Assembly: GCA_964447925.1 (NCBI GenBank)
Contig: CAYUUP010000056.1
Coordinates: 1 to 10,845 of the forward strand
Reading direction: 5' to 3'
DNA: 10,845 nt
From: CAYUUP01 sp964447925
GTDB taxonomy: Bacteria > Bacillota > Clostridia > Oscillospirales > Oscillospiraceae
The stretch's first letter is position 1. The number at the start of each line of letters is the position of its first letter. A model generated the notes under the pieces. It saw nothing but the letters and a program-made list of their open reading frames with translations. It did not search any database and was not told the DNA's origin. The translations under genes and the position numbers were made by a program. Positions 1 to 6,104 of this stretch are shown one piece after another.

Positions 1-93
1 TTGTAAGGCTTATATTTAGAACACTCTTTAAAAAACAACTGGCTGAACAGTAAATTTTATTTTATCGGAAATAACAAACTGAACACATTTTTG

Positions 94-117
94 AAAGCGT
101 CTGGAAACAGGCGCTTT
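94..117. other. Stem-loop with GNRA-type GAAA tetraloop
   Basis: AAAGCGTCTG (94-103) pairs with CAGGCGCTTT (108-117), giving a 10-bp stem with one G-T wobble and a GAAA loop. No T-run follows on either strand, so it does not look like an ordinary intrinsic terminator. Its role is unknown. Confidence 0.4.
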
Positions 118-261
118 ACTCATCCTATCACCAATTTCAGCTTCTGAAAATACATGGTCTTTATTCCTAAATCTGCGCTGAATTTATAATATATGGTATA
201 TCTCACATCTTATCATGTAATATGTTGAAAAACCAAAGCCGTACCTATATAGATAACAGAA

Positions 262-287
262 GGGCTTGTGGCGCTTCGCCGCAGCCC
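262..287. other. GC-rich stem-loop, possible weak minus-strand terminator
   Basis: GGGCTTGTGGCG (262-273) and CGCCGCAGCCC (277-287) form an 11-bp stem with one bulged T and a CTT loop. Read on the minus strand the hairpin is followed by TTCTGTTATCT, a poor but T-rich tail, so it could end minus-strand transcription coming from the phosphorylase gene and the sigma-factor remnant. It could equally be a dispersed palindromic repeat. Confidence 0.35.
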
Positions 288-314
288 CGCCGGAGCAAAA
301 TCAGTCAAAGGGTC

Positions 315-549
315 ACCCCAGAGAAAGCCCGCTCTTGCTCCAATCATCCCAGAAACTCCGCCCGGATATCCACGCTGGTAGCGGAAGGCTCCAGCAGGCC
401 ATTGCCACCATTGAATAAAGCCGGGAGGCTACAGTTCCCGCTGGTGACGGAGGTATTTGGCGATGCGGCACAGCCACGTCCTCACATCGCACTCCCCTCC
501 GGAAGGAGGAGAATAACACCATCGCCCGGAAACAAGAGCGGGAAAACAT
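315..549 (-). pseudogene. Degenerate ECF-type sigma factor fragment
   Basis: No single frame is intact, but joining frames on the minus strand recovers the sigma region 2 signature of ECF factors. One frame reads SCFRAMVLFSSFR (roughly 503-541). Removing one base from the CGGAGGGGAG run then continues into GECDVRTWLCRIAKYL. Together these give SFRGECDVRTWLCRIAK, the usual 'FRGxC-xxTWLCxIAKN' block of Clostridia ECF proteins. This reading frame stops soon after, near 432. Further on, a third frame shows a linker-like DIRAEFLG, then a stop, then LEQERAFS (about 320-365), resembling the segment just before region 4. Region 4 and the N-terminus are missing. It lies immediately downstream of the phosphorylase gene in the same direction. 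Frame joining is my inference, so confidence is moderate. Confidence 0.5.
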
Positions 550-559
550 TATGATAGAG

Positions 560-1858
560 TCAAAACCTCCCCAAAATCAGTGGCTTCGGTTCAGGGGACT
601 CCTCGCTCCAGCAGATGGCAGAGCGGAACAACTGCTCCGCCCCGGCCAAAGCCTGCCGCCGTCCGGTGCAGAGCCGGGCCAGGGGCTGACCCGCCGTCAC
701 ATAGTCTCCTACCTCCGCCAGCAGCAGCACTCCTGCAGCGGGGTCTATGACATCCTCCTGTTTCTCTCGCCCGGCCCCCAGCAGGGCAGCTGCCTTTCCA
801 ATTTTCAGGGCGTCCAGTCCGGCAATCCAGCCCGTCCGCTCCGCCCGCAACTCCTTCACTAGTGCAGGCTGGGGCAGCAGGCTACTGTCCGTCAAAGCAG
901 CGGGGTTGCCTCCCTGGGCAGCCACCCATTCCTCCATCCGTTGGAAAGCGAATCCCCCAGAGATTGCTTCCGCCACCCGGCGTTCCGCTTCATCCAGGCT
1001 CCAGTTCCGGCAAAGGGTCAGCATATGGACAGCCAAGGTCGTGCAGAGCTGGGTCAATGGGCCGGTGGACTCCCCTCGCAGTACCGCCGCCGCCTCTGTG
1101 ACTTCCAGAGCATTCCCCACCGCCCGGCCCAGGGGTGCATCCATATTAGTCACGAGGGCACACATCCGGCGGCCGGCCCTGTAGCCGATATCCACCATCT
1201 GCTTTGCCAGCTCCAGCCCGTCCTCCCGGGTTTTCATAAACGCCCCAGCTCCCACCTTCACGTCCAGCACAATGGATGCCGCCCCCGCCGCCAGCTTTTT
1301 TGACATGACGGAGGATGCGATCAGGGGCAGGCTGTCCACTGTAGCGGTGACGTCCCGGAGGGCATAGAGCTTCTTGTCCGCTGGAACCAGCTCCCCCGTC
1401 TGGCCGATGACGGCTACGCCGATGTCCTCCACCTGTTGGAGAAATTCCCTTTCATCCAGCTGCACCCGGAAGCCGGGGATTGACGCCAGCTTATCCACTG
1501 TACCACCAGTGTGGCCCAGCCCCCGGCCGGAGAGCTTGGCCACCTTCCCCCCCAAACAGGCCACTATCGGAGCCACCACCAGGGTTGTCTTATCCCCCAC
1601 CCCGCCGGTGGAGTGCTTATCCACGGAAAGCATTCCAAAGCGGGACAACTCCACCCTGCTGCCGGAGCGGAGCATGGCATCTGTCAGGGCGGCGGTTTCG
1701 GCAGGGGTCATGCCCCGGAAGTACACCGCCATGGCGAAGGCGGCCATCTGGTAGTCAGGGATCCCACCTGCGGTGTATCCCAATATCAATGTATCCAGCT
1801 CTGCCGGGGTCAGCTCCATGCCGTCCCTCTTTTTTTCGATTAAGTCCGCCACGCGCAC
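560..1858 (-). CDS. pdp: Pyrimidine-nucleoside phosphorylase
   Basis: Cytosolic salvage enzyme that reversibly phosphorolyses uridine, thymidine or deoxyuridine to base plus (deoxy)ribose-1-phosphate. The 432-residue protein has the usual length of the thymidine/pyrimidine phosphorylase family. An alpha domain begins MRVADLIEKKRDG. The phosphate-binding loop is KHSTGGVGDKT (81-91), followed by the family signature SGRGLGHTGGTVDK (110-123). The substrate-contacting segments are YALRDVT (165-171) and IASSVMSKK (180-188). The C-terminal beta domain ends with DYVTAGQPLARL (385-396). The start is the GTG at 1858, with AAGGAGGG (1866-1873) 7 nt upstream. The signature position that is usually Glu (LESIPG) is Ala125 here. 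It stands alone rather than in a deoC/cdd cluster. Pdp is favoured over DeoA because the lineage is Firmicutes, though the sequence alone does not settle substrate range. Confidence 0.93.
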   Translation of the reverse strand: MRVADLIEKKRDGMELTPAELDTLILGYTAGGIPDYQMAAFAMAVYFRGMTPAETAALTDAMLRSGSRVELSRFGMLSVDKHSTGGVGDKTTLVVAPIVACLGGKVAKLSGRGLGHTGGTVDKLASIPGFRVQLDEREFLQQVEDIGVAVIGQTGELVPADKKLYALRDVTATVDSLPLIASSVMSKKLAAGAASIVLDVKVGAGAFMKTREDGLELAKQMVDIGYRAGRRMCALVTNMDAPLGRAVGNALEVTEAAAVLRGESTGPLTQLCTTLAVHMLTLCRNWSLDEAERRVAEAISGGFAFQRMEEWVAAQGGNPAALTDSSLLPQPALVKELRAERTGWIAGLDALKIGKAAALLGAGREKQEDVIDPAAGVLLLAEVGDYVTAGQPLARLCTGRRQALAGAEQLFRSAICWSEESPEPKPLILGRF

Positions 1859-1894
1859 GAAAAAGCCCTCCTTATCACCTGTATTTGGCTCACT

Positions 1895-1923
1895 ATTATA
1901 CTGGATTTTTACGGGAAAGGCAA
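1895..1923 (-). promoter_or_regulatory. Sigma-A promoter for the phosphorylase gene
   Basis: On the minus strand TTGCCT (1923-1918) and TATAAT (1900-1895) are separated by 17 bp. The predicted start near 1888 gives a leader of about 30 nt before the GTG. An interrupted inverted repeat GGAAAG/CTTTCC (1914-1919 and 1926-1931) straddles the -35 and could be an operator, but that is speculative. Confidence 0.7.
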
Positions 1924-2153
1924 GGCTTTCCGGGGCTTTCTGCCAAATCTCCCAGGGAAATCAATTTTCAAATAAGCCAGGATGTGATCTTTGAAGTCCT
2001 TGTTCGTGATACGGAACGAATGTTGAGTTTTGTGCAAATCCCATACCGGTTATGACCATCTACAAGAATATCGCCCCATGGGATCAGCGCGTCCCGGCAC
2101 TCCTCGCCTTACTGCTTTTCTCCTGCCTGCTGGAGGATACGCAAAATTTCTTG

Positions 2154-2182
2154 TTGACACAGGGGATTTTTTGCAGTATAAT
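2154..2182 (+). promoter_or_regulatory. Consensus sigma-A promoter for DUF177-rpmF unit
   Basis: TTGACA (2154-2159) and TATAAT (2177-2182) are both perfect hexamers with a 17-bp spacer. The predicted start near 2189 leaves a leader of about 39 nt before the DUF177 start codon. Confidence 0.9.
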
Positions 2183-2227
2183 ATCACTCGTGACGTTATG
2201 CGGAAACGGAAATTCCAGAGGTAACCT

Positions 2228-2725
2228 ATGGGCTTGGAACTGAAAGAGATTATCCATATTCCCGGCGGTCGAGTCCCGGTGGAGGCCAATTTCGACCTCT
2301 CTCAGTTGGACTTTTACGGAAGCTATCCCCTTCAGGAGCCGGTAATCGTTTCAGGCCAGGTCATTAATCGGGCAGGCATTCTCCTTCTAGAGGCTCAGGC
2401 CGAGACGGTGCTTCATCTCCGTTGCGACCGCTGTGGTGTCCCTTTTCTGGAAACCATGTCCCTTCCCATGAATCATATGCTGGCAGACCGGCTGGAGGAC
2501 AGCGAGCAGGACGAGATTATCCTGCTGGACGGAACTAGCCTGGATTTGGAGCAGCTAGTCACGGAGGACATCGTTCTGGGAATGGACAGCGTCCACCTGT
2601 GCCGCGAAACCTGTAGAGGCCGATGCCCCGGCTGCGGGGCTGATCTAAATCGGGATGTCTGCCGCTGCAAACCCGATCCCGATCCTCGCTGGAGCGCTCT
2701 GTCTGCCCTGCTGGAAAAAGAATAG
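2228..2725 (+). CDS. DUF177 (YceD-type) protein
   Basis: A 165-residue protein of the YceD/DUF177 family, nearly always found just upstream of rpmF. In plants and bacteria the family has been linked to 23S rRNA accumulation, but its biochemical role is not settled. The evidence is the gene order, the length and the Cys pattern: CDRC (66-69), then a C-terminal cluster of Cys125, Cys129, Cys133, Cys136, Cys145 and Cys147 around CRGRCPGCGADLN. This is the usual 'CxxxCxGxCPxCGxxLN' tail, a likely metal-binding knuckle. The acidic segment LEDSEQDEIILLDG (89-102) is also typical. The start ATG has AGAGGT (2217-2222) 5 nt upstream. It is driven by the consensus promoter just upstream and probably co-transcribed with rpmF, although the 168-nt gap to rpmF is longer than usual. 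Confidence 0.85.
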   Translation: MGLELKEIIHIPGGRVPVEANFDLSQLDFYGSYPLQEPVIVSGQVINRAGILLLEAQAETVLHLRCDRCGVPFLETMSLPMNHMLADRLEDSEQDEIILLDGTSLDLEQLVTEDIVLGMDSVHLCRETCRGRCPGCGADLNRDVCRCKPDPDPRWSALSALLEKE

Positions 2726-2893
2726 CGGTAAGAACAGTATCTGGATCAAGGATGGGGCCAATCCCAATTTGCTCGTTACGCAATGCAGTATATCGAATCT
2801 CAAAACCATATGTTGTATATATATTGCGATCCGTTTTTGCAGAACTTGTGTTTTGTGCATCCCTAATATCCAGTGAATAAGGAGGTGTCATTT

Positions 2894-3088
2894 ATGGCAG
2901 TCCCTAAGAGTAAAGTATCCAAGGCCCGCCGCGACAAGCGGCGCAGCAACGTGTGGAAGCTGGCAACCCCCAATGCCGTCACCTGTCCCAAGTGCGGCGC
3001 CTATCGTCTGCCCCATCGTATCTGCACGTCCTGTTGGACCTACAACGGCCGGGAGTTCCAGCCCAGCCAGTCTGCGGCCAACCAGTGA
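2894..3088 (+). CDS. rpmF: 50S ribosomal protein L32
   Basis: A 64-residue L32 protein of the large ribosomal subunit, near the 23S rRNA at the exit-tunnel side. The N-terminus MAVPKSKVSKARRDKRRSN is the family hallmark. The zinc-binding (C+) form is present, with CPKC (31-34) and CTSC (44-47). The residue after the last Cys is Trp (CTSCW), where Gly is commoner. The ATG at 2894 is chosen over an in-frame GTG at 2873 because GGAGGTG (2881-2887) sits 6 nt before it and because L32 proteins begin MAVP. The usual next genes plsX and acpP are absent; a tRNA gene follows instead. Confidence 0.97.
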   Translation: MAVPKSKVSKARRDKRRSNVWKLATPNAVTCPKCGAYRLPHRICTSCWTYNGREFQPSQSAANQ

Positions 3089-3091
3089 GTT

Positions 3092-3128
3092 CGTCTGCCG
3101 GATTTTGAACCGATTTCACCGGCAGACG
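3092..3128 (+). other. Hairpin in the rpmF-tRNA linker
   Basis: CGTCTGCCGG (3092-3101) and CCGGCAGACG (3119-3128) form a perfect 10-bp stem with a 17-nt loop, starting 3 nt after the rpmF stop and ending 6 nt before the tRNA. No T-run follows, so it is unlikely to terminate transcription. It may protect the rpmF 3' end or guide processing of the tRNA 5' end. Confidence 0.6.
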
Positions 3129-3134
3129 GTTCAT

Positions 3135-3210
3135 GGGCCCATAGCTCAGTTGGGAGAGCGTTCGGTTCGCATCCGAGAGGTCGAGGGTTCGAGTCCCTTT
3201 GGGTCCACCA
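3135..3210 (+). tRNA. tRNA-Ala (anticodon CGC)
   Basis: The 76-nt gene folds as a full cloverleaf with an encoded CCA. The acceptor GGGCCCA pairs with TGGGTCC and contains the G3:U70 wobble that marks alanine tRNAs. The D-arm is GCTC/GAGC. The anticodon stem is TTCGG/CCGAG around TTCGCAT, giving anticodon CGC at 3168-3170, which reads GCG. The variable loop is AGGTC, and the T-arm is GAGGG/CCCTT with loop TTCGAGT. The discriminator is A. No promoter is visible in the 46 bp after rpmF, so it is probably read from the rpmF transcript. Confidence 0.95.
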
Positions 3211-3237
3211 TCAAGAGGCTATGAAAAGATATAGCCC

Positions 3238-3268
3238 GCAAAAGCCCCGATTCTGTCGGGGTTTTTGC
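3238..3268 (+). terminator. Intrinsic terminator after tRNA-Ala
   Basis: The core stem CCCCGA (3245-3250)/TCGGGG (3256-3261) has a TTCTG loop and is followed by TTTTT (3262-3266). The stem extends outward through A-T pairs to GC/GC, so it could work in both directions. It closes the DUF177-rpmF-tRNA unit. Confidence 0.9.
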
Positions 3269-3514
3269 TGTTTCCAAGGCCGTTTTTCAAAGTGCAAAAT
3301 CGCAGATGAAAAAAGATGATTTCCCATTGTGGAGAGAGTCGTACTTAAACCAAATATCACCCTCACAGACGTATGGAACGAAAAGCTCCACACGCCTTTT
3401 CTTTTATCCAAAATCAAGCAGGCGGAAAAATCGCGTCCATGCAGTCTGGCAGCATTTCTGAAGGGATCGCTAAAATCCAGAAAAAATTGATGCCGTTATG
3501 GGCGGCAACGGTTC

Positions 3515-3543
3515 TTGCTATTTTACCGCTCCTGTGTTAGAAT
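3515..3543 (+). promoter_or_regulatory. Sigma-A promoter of the ruvCAB genes
   Basis: TTGCTA (3515-3520) and TAGAAT (3538-3543) are 17 bp apart, and TGT before the -10 gives an extended -10. The predicted start is near 3550, about 20 nt before the ruvC ATG. Confidence 0.75.
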
Positions 3544-3570
3544 AGGAGAAATGCAGAAAGGCGGGATAGC

Positions 3571-4092
3571 ATGGTGATTTTGGGCATCGACCCCGGCGTT
3601 GCCACCATCGGCTTCGGGATCCTACGGTCGGATCGGAGCGGCTGTGCTGTGGTGCAGTACGGCGTCATCACCACCCCGCCAAAGCTGCCCCTGTCCCGCC
3701 GGCTCCATCTGCTCTCTCAGGACTTGGATCAACTGCTCACCGCCTTCCACCCGGACGAGGCGGCGGTGGAAGAGCTGTTCTTCAACACCAACATCACCAC
3801 AGGCATCTCAGTGGCCCATGGCCGGGGAGTCATCCTGCTGGAGCTGGAACGGGCGGGCATACCTATCTATGAATACACCCCCATGCAGGTGAAACAGGCG
3901 GTGGCGGGCTATGGCAAAGCGGAAAAGGGCCAGGTTATGCGGATGACTCAGCGGCTTCTGAAGCTGAAGTCTATCCCCCGGCCCGATGACGCCGCCGACG
4001 CCCTGGCTCTGGCCCTATGCCACAGCCGCTCCGCCACCTCGCTGCTGAACCGGGAACGGCAGTTTGACCCGGAACGCTACTCCACCCGTTAG
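3571..4092 (+). CDS. ruvC: Holliday junction resolvase RuvC
   Basis: Dimeric, Mg-dependent endonuclease that cuts Holliday junctions symmetrically after RuvAB branch migration. The 173-residue protein has the normal family length. The four catalytic acids are visible: Asp7 in MVILGIDPG, Glu67 in AAVEELFF, and Asp140 and Asp143 in RPDDAADALALA. The segment NTNITTGISVAHGRG (72-86) and the QVKQAVAGYGKAEKGQV block (106-122) are also family-typical. The ATG at 3571 follows an AAAGG/GGCGGG stretch. It is first in the ruvC-ruvA-ruvB order, with 119 bp before ruvA, which is looser than a tight operon. The yebC gene often found upstream is absent. Confidence 0.96.
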   Translation: MVILGIDPGVATIGFGILRSDRSGCAVVQYGVITTPPKLPLSRRLHLLSQDLDQLLTAFHPDEAAVEELFFNTNITTGISVAHGRGVILLELERAGIPIYEYTPMQVKQAVAGYGKAEKGQVMRMTQRLLKLKSIPRPDDAADALALALCHSRSATSLLNRERQFDPERYSTR

Positions 4093-4211
4093 GAATCAGC
4101 CTGGAGGACAGTCCATAGCGCTTAATTTGAAAAGCAGAGTACATTGAAATTATGGCCCACACCCTCCAGGCCTTAACAAAGTAAATCCATGCTGACATTC
4201 GAGGTGCCATT

Positions 4212-4820
4212 ATGTTTTACTATCTGAAAGGCCCTGTCACCCACCGTGAGACCGGGCTGGCCGTCATCGACTGCGGCGGCGTAGGCTATGCCTGCCGCAC
4301 CACGACCCATACTCTCTCTGCGCTGACGGCGGGGAAGGAGGCCACCCTCTACACCCATCTGGCGGTGAAGGAGGATGACGTGGCCCTCTACGGCTTCTCC
4401 AGTCGGGAGGAACTGAACCTGTTCCGGCAGTTAATCAGTGTCTCCGGAGTTGGGCCAAAGGCGGCATTGTCCATTTTGTCCGCCAGCGATCCCGGCAATC
4501 TGGCCCTCTCCATCATCACCGGGGACGAGAAGGCGCTGACAGTGGCCCCCGGCATTGGCAAGCGCATCGCCCAGCGGATCATCCTGGAATTGAAGGACAA
4601 GCTGGCCAAGGGCCAAGTTTCTGTCGGAGAGGATTACGGTGGAAGCGGCGTCACCGTCATCCCCCAGGACAAGCTCAGCGAGGCCACCGCTGCTCTTGCC
4701 GTGTTGGGCTACAGTCAAGGCGAGATTGCCCAGTCCCTGCGGGGAGTGCAGTTGGAGGGCTTAAGCCTTCAGGATATCATCAAGGCGGCGCTGAAAAATC
4801 TCTCCGCCAATGTGAAATAA
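4212..4820 (+). CDS. ruvA: Holliday junction DNA-binding protein RuvA
   Basis: RuvA tetramers bind the four-way junction and load the RuvB motor rings. The 202-residue protein shows all three domains. The N-terminal OB fold begins MFYYLKGPV and includes YTHLAVKEDDVALYGF (47-62). The middle domain carries two helix-hairpin-helix DNA-binding motifs, LISVSGVGPKAALSIL (74-89) and VAPGIGKRIAQRI (111-123). The C-terminal domain that contacts RuvB runs from about 155, with EATAALAVLGYSQGEI (157-172). The start has GAGGTG (4201-4206) 5 nt upstream. No strong promoter is apparent in the gap after ruvC, so transcription probably continues from the ruvC promoter; ruvB follows after 57 nt. Confidence 0.96.
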   Translation: MFYYLKGPVTHRETGLAVIDCGGVGYACRTTTHTLSALTAGKEATLYTHLAVKEDDVALYGFSSREELNLFRQLISVSGVGPKAALSILSASDPGNLALSIITGDEKALTVAPGIGKRIAQRIILELKDKLAKGQVSVGEDYGGSGVTVIPQDKLSEATAALAVLGYSQGEIAQSLRGVQLEGLSLQDIIKAALKNLSANVK

Positions 4821-4877
4821 GAAACAGAACCGCCTGAACGCGTTTCTCCAATCTGGAACAGAGGAGGCGACACTCCC

Positions 4878-5939
4878 ATGAGCATTGATTTTTCCGGTGA
4901 AGGGTTCGGTGAGGACTTTATCAGCCCCCAGCCTCTTGTTACCACCTCATTGACACCGGAGGACGAAAACGAATACTCCCTGCGGCCCCATCGGCTCGCG
5001 GAATACATTGGCCAGTCCAAGGCCAAAGGCAATCTGGAAATTTTTATCCAGGCAGCCAAACTGCGGGACGAGCCGCTGGATCACGTGCTGCTTCACGGTC
5101 CTCCGGGCCTTGGCAAAACCACTCTCTCCGGCATTATCGCCAACGAGATGGGTGTCAATATCCGCATTACCTCCGGCCCTGCCATCGAAAAGCCGGGAGA
5201 TCTGGCTGCCCTGCTGACTAACCTGGGGGAGGGGGACATTCTCTTCGTAGACGAGATCCATCGGCTCAACCGGGCAGTGGAGGAGATCCTCTACCCCGCC
5301 ATGGAAGACTACGCCATTGACATCATCATCGGCAAAGGCCCCTCCGCCAACTCCGTCCGGCTGGATCTGCCCAAGTTCACCCTCATCGGCGCCACCACCC
5401 GAGCCGGGCAGCTCTCTGCCCCTTTACGAGACAGATTTGGGGTGACACTCCGGCTGGAGCTGTATACTCCAGAGGAACTGGGACTGATCGTAACTCGCTC
5501 CGCCGGTATCCTGGGCGTCCCCATTGAGGAAGCCGGGGCCGCAGAGATTTCCCGCCGCTCCCGGGGTACCCCCCGCATTGCCAATCGGATGCTCCGCCGG
5601 GTGCGGGACTTCGCCCAGGTTCGGGCAGGGGGCGTCATCACACAGGATGTGGCCCGTCAGGCGCTGGCCGCACTGGAGGTAGACGAGCTGGGGCTGGACA
5701 ACACCGACCGCCGGATGCTGTCCGCCATCATCCAGCACTACGGCGGCGGCCCTGTAGGCCTGGAGACTCTTGCCGCCACCATTAATGAGGAGGCCGTGAC
5801 GCTGGAAGACGTATATGAGCCGTATCTGCTGCAAATCGGTTTTTTGACCCGCACTTCACGGGGGCGCTGTGTCACCCCCGCCGCCTACAGACACCTAGGG
5901 CTGGCGGAGCCGGGGGGCGAACAGATGCGCTTCTCCTAA
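4878..5939 (+). CDS. ruvB: Holliday junction branch-migration ATPase RuvB
   Basis: AAA+ hexameric motor that drives branch migration with RuvA. The 353-residue protein has a 25-30 residue N-terminal extension before the conserved core that starts around EYSLRPHRLAEYIGQ (32-46). Visible motifs are Walker A GPPGLGKT (74-81), Walker B ILFVDEIHR (121-129), sensor 1 GATTRAG (171-177), the LRDRFG block (183-188) with the arginine-finger region, and sensor 2 GTPRIANR (230-237). A winged-helix DNA-binding domain covers about 270-345. The ATG at 4878 follows GAGGAGG (4861-4867) with a 10-nt spacer. It closes the ruv cluster. No clear terminator follows in the 120 bp before the sigH promoter. Confidence 0.97.
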   Translation: MSIDFSGEGFGEDFISPQPLVTTSLTPEDENEYSLRPHRLAEYIGQSKAKGNLEIFIQAAKLRDEPLDHVLLHGPPGLGKTTLSGIIANEMGVNIRITSGPAIEKPGDLAALLTNLGEGDILFVDEIHRLNRAVEEILYPAMEDYAIDIIIGKGPSANSVRLDLPKFTLIGATTRAGQLSAPLRDRFGVTLRLELYTPEELGLIVTRSAGILGVPIEEAGAAEISRRSRGTPRIANRMLRRVRDFAQVRAGGVITQDVARQALAALEVDELGLDNTDRRMLSAIIQHYGGGPVGLETLAATINEEAVTLEDVYEPYLLQIGFLTRTSRGRCVTPAAYRHLGLAEPGGEQMRFS

Positions 5940-6059
5940 TTTTCGGCAGTCTGTCGGCTTTCACACCGCGCCCGCAGCCTCCAATTGGGGTAGACAGGCA
6001 AAAAATACAAAACGAACCTTGGACGGCGGGAAATTTTATTCCTTTTTGCCGAATTCCTC

Positions 6060-6087
6060 TTGACAAAGGCGTAAAAAATGATATACT
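6060..6087 (+). promoter_or_regulatory. Sigma-A promoter of sigH
   Basis: TTGACA (6060-6065) and TATACT (6082-6087) lie 16 bp apart. The -10 directly abuts the Shine-Dalgarno AGGAGGT (6088-6094), so a normal start point 6-9 nt downstream of the -10 would leave most or all of the ribosome binding site out of the mRNA. Confidence 0.75.
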
Positions 6088-6104
6088 AGGAGGTGGAAAC
6101 ATTT

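Larger units (their letters stand above)
1..314. other. Left-edge region without a confident gene
   Basis: I find no gene I can support here. The first ~240 bases are clearly more AT-rich than the rest of the window, and composition shifts to GC-rich after about 250. A minus-strand frame is open from 183 to 28 (31 codons from an ATG at 123), but it has no good ribosome binding site and no recognisable family. Two hairpins stand out and are listed separately (94-117 and 262-287). Confidence 0.5.
1859..2227. other. Divergent intergenic region
   Basis: This 369-bp stretch separates the minus-strand phosphorylase from the plus-strand DUF177 gene. It carries a sigma-A-type promoter at each end (listed separately). 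Between about 1932 and 2150 some short frames are open on both strands, but none has a ribosome binding site or a family I recognise. Confidence 0.6.
3211..3570. other. Intergenic region between tRNA and ruvC
   Basis: It holds the terminator after the tRNA (3238-3268) and the ruvC promoter (3515-3543). A 51-codon plus-strand frame at 3306-3461 starts with an ATG but has no Shine-Dalgarno and matches nothing I know. The rest shows no gene. Confidence 0.6.

Noticed and set aside
28..183. Minus-strand open frame, ATG at 123, 31 residues, reading to a stop at 28
   Set aside because: Too short, no proper Shine-Dalgarno, no family recognised. The frame is open upstream of the ATG only to 183, so it might be a gene tail, but nothing supports that.
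222..554. Plus-strand 110-codon frame
   Set aside because: Very Arg/Ser/Pro-rich composition typical of the antisense of coding DNA; it opposes the ECF remnant, has no ribosome site and no family match.
2873..2893. GTG at 2873 as an alternative rpmF start
   Set aside because: It would place the ribosome site inside the coding region and add seven residues absent from L32 proteins; the ATG at 2894 fits.
3306..3461. 51-codon plus-strand frame between the tRNA terminator and ruvC
   Set aside because: Starts with ATGAAAAAAGATGAT but has no Shine-Dalgarno or promoter, and resembles no known small protein.
3551..3577. Eight-codon upstream frame overlapping the ruvC start
   Set aside because: Its AGGAG lies only 2 nt before the ATG and would be excluded from the mRNA if the 3515-3543 promoter is used, so a leader peptide is unlikely.
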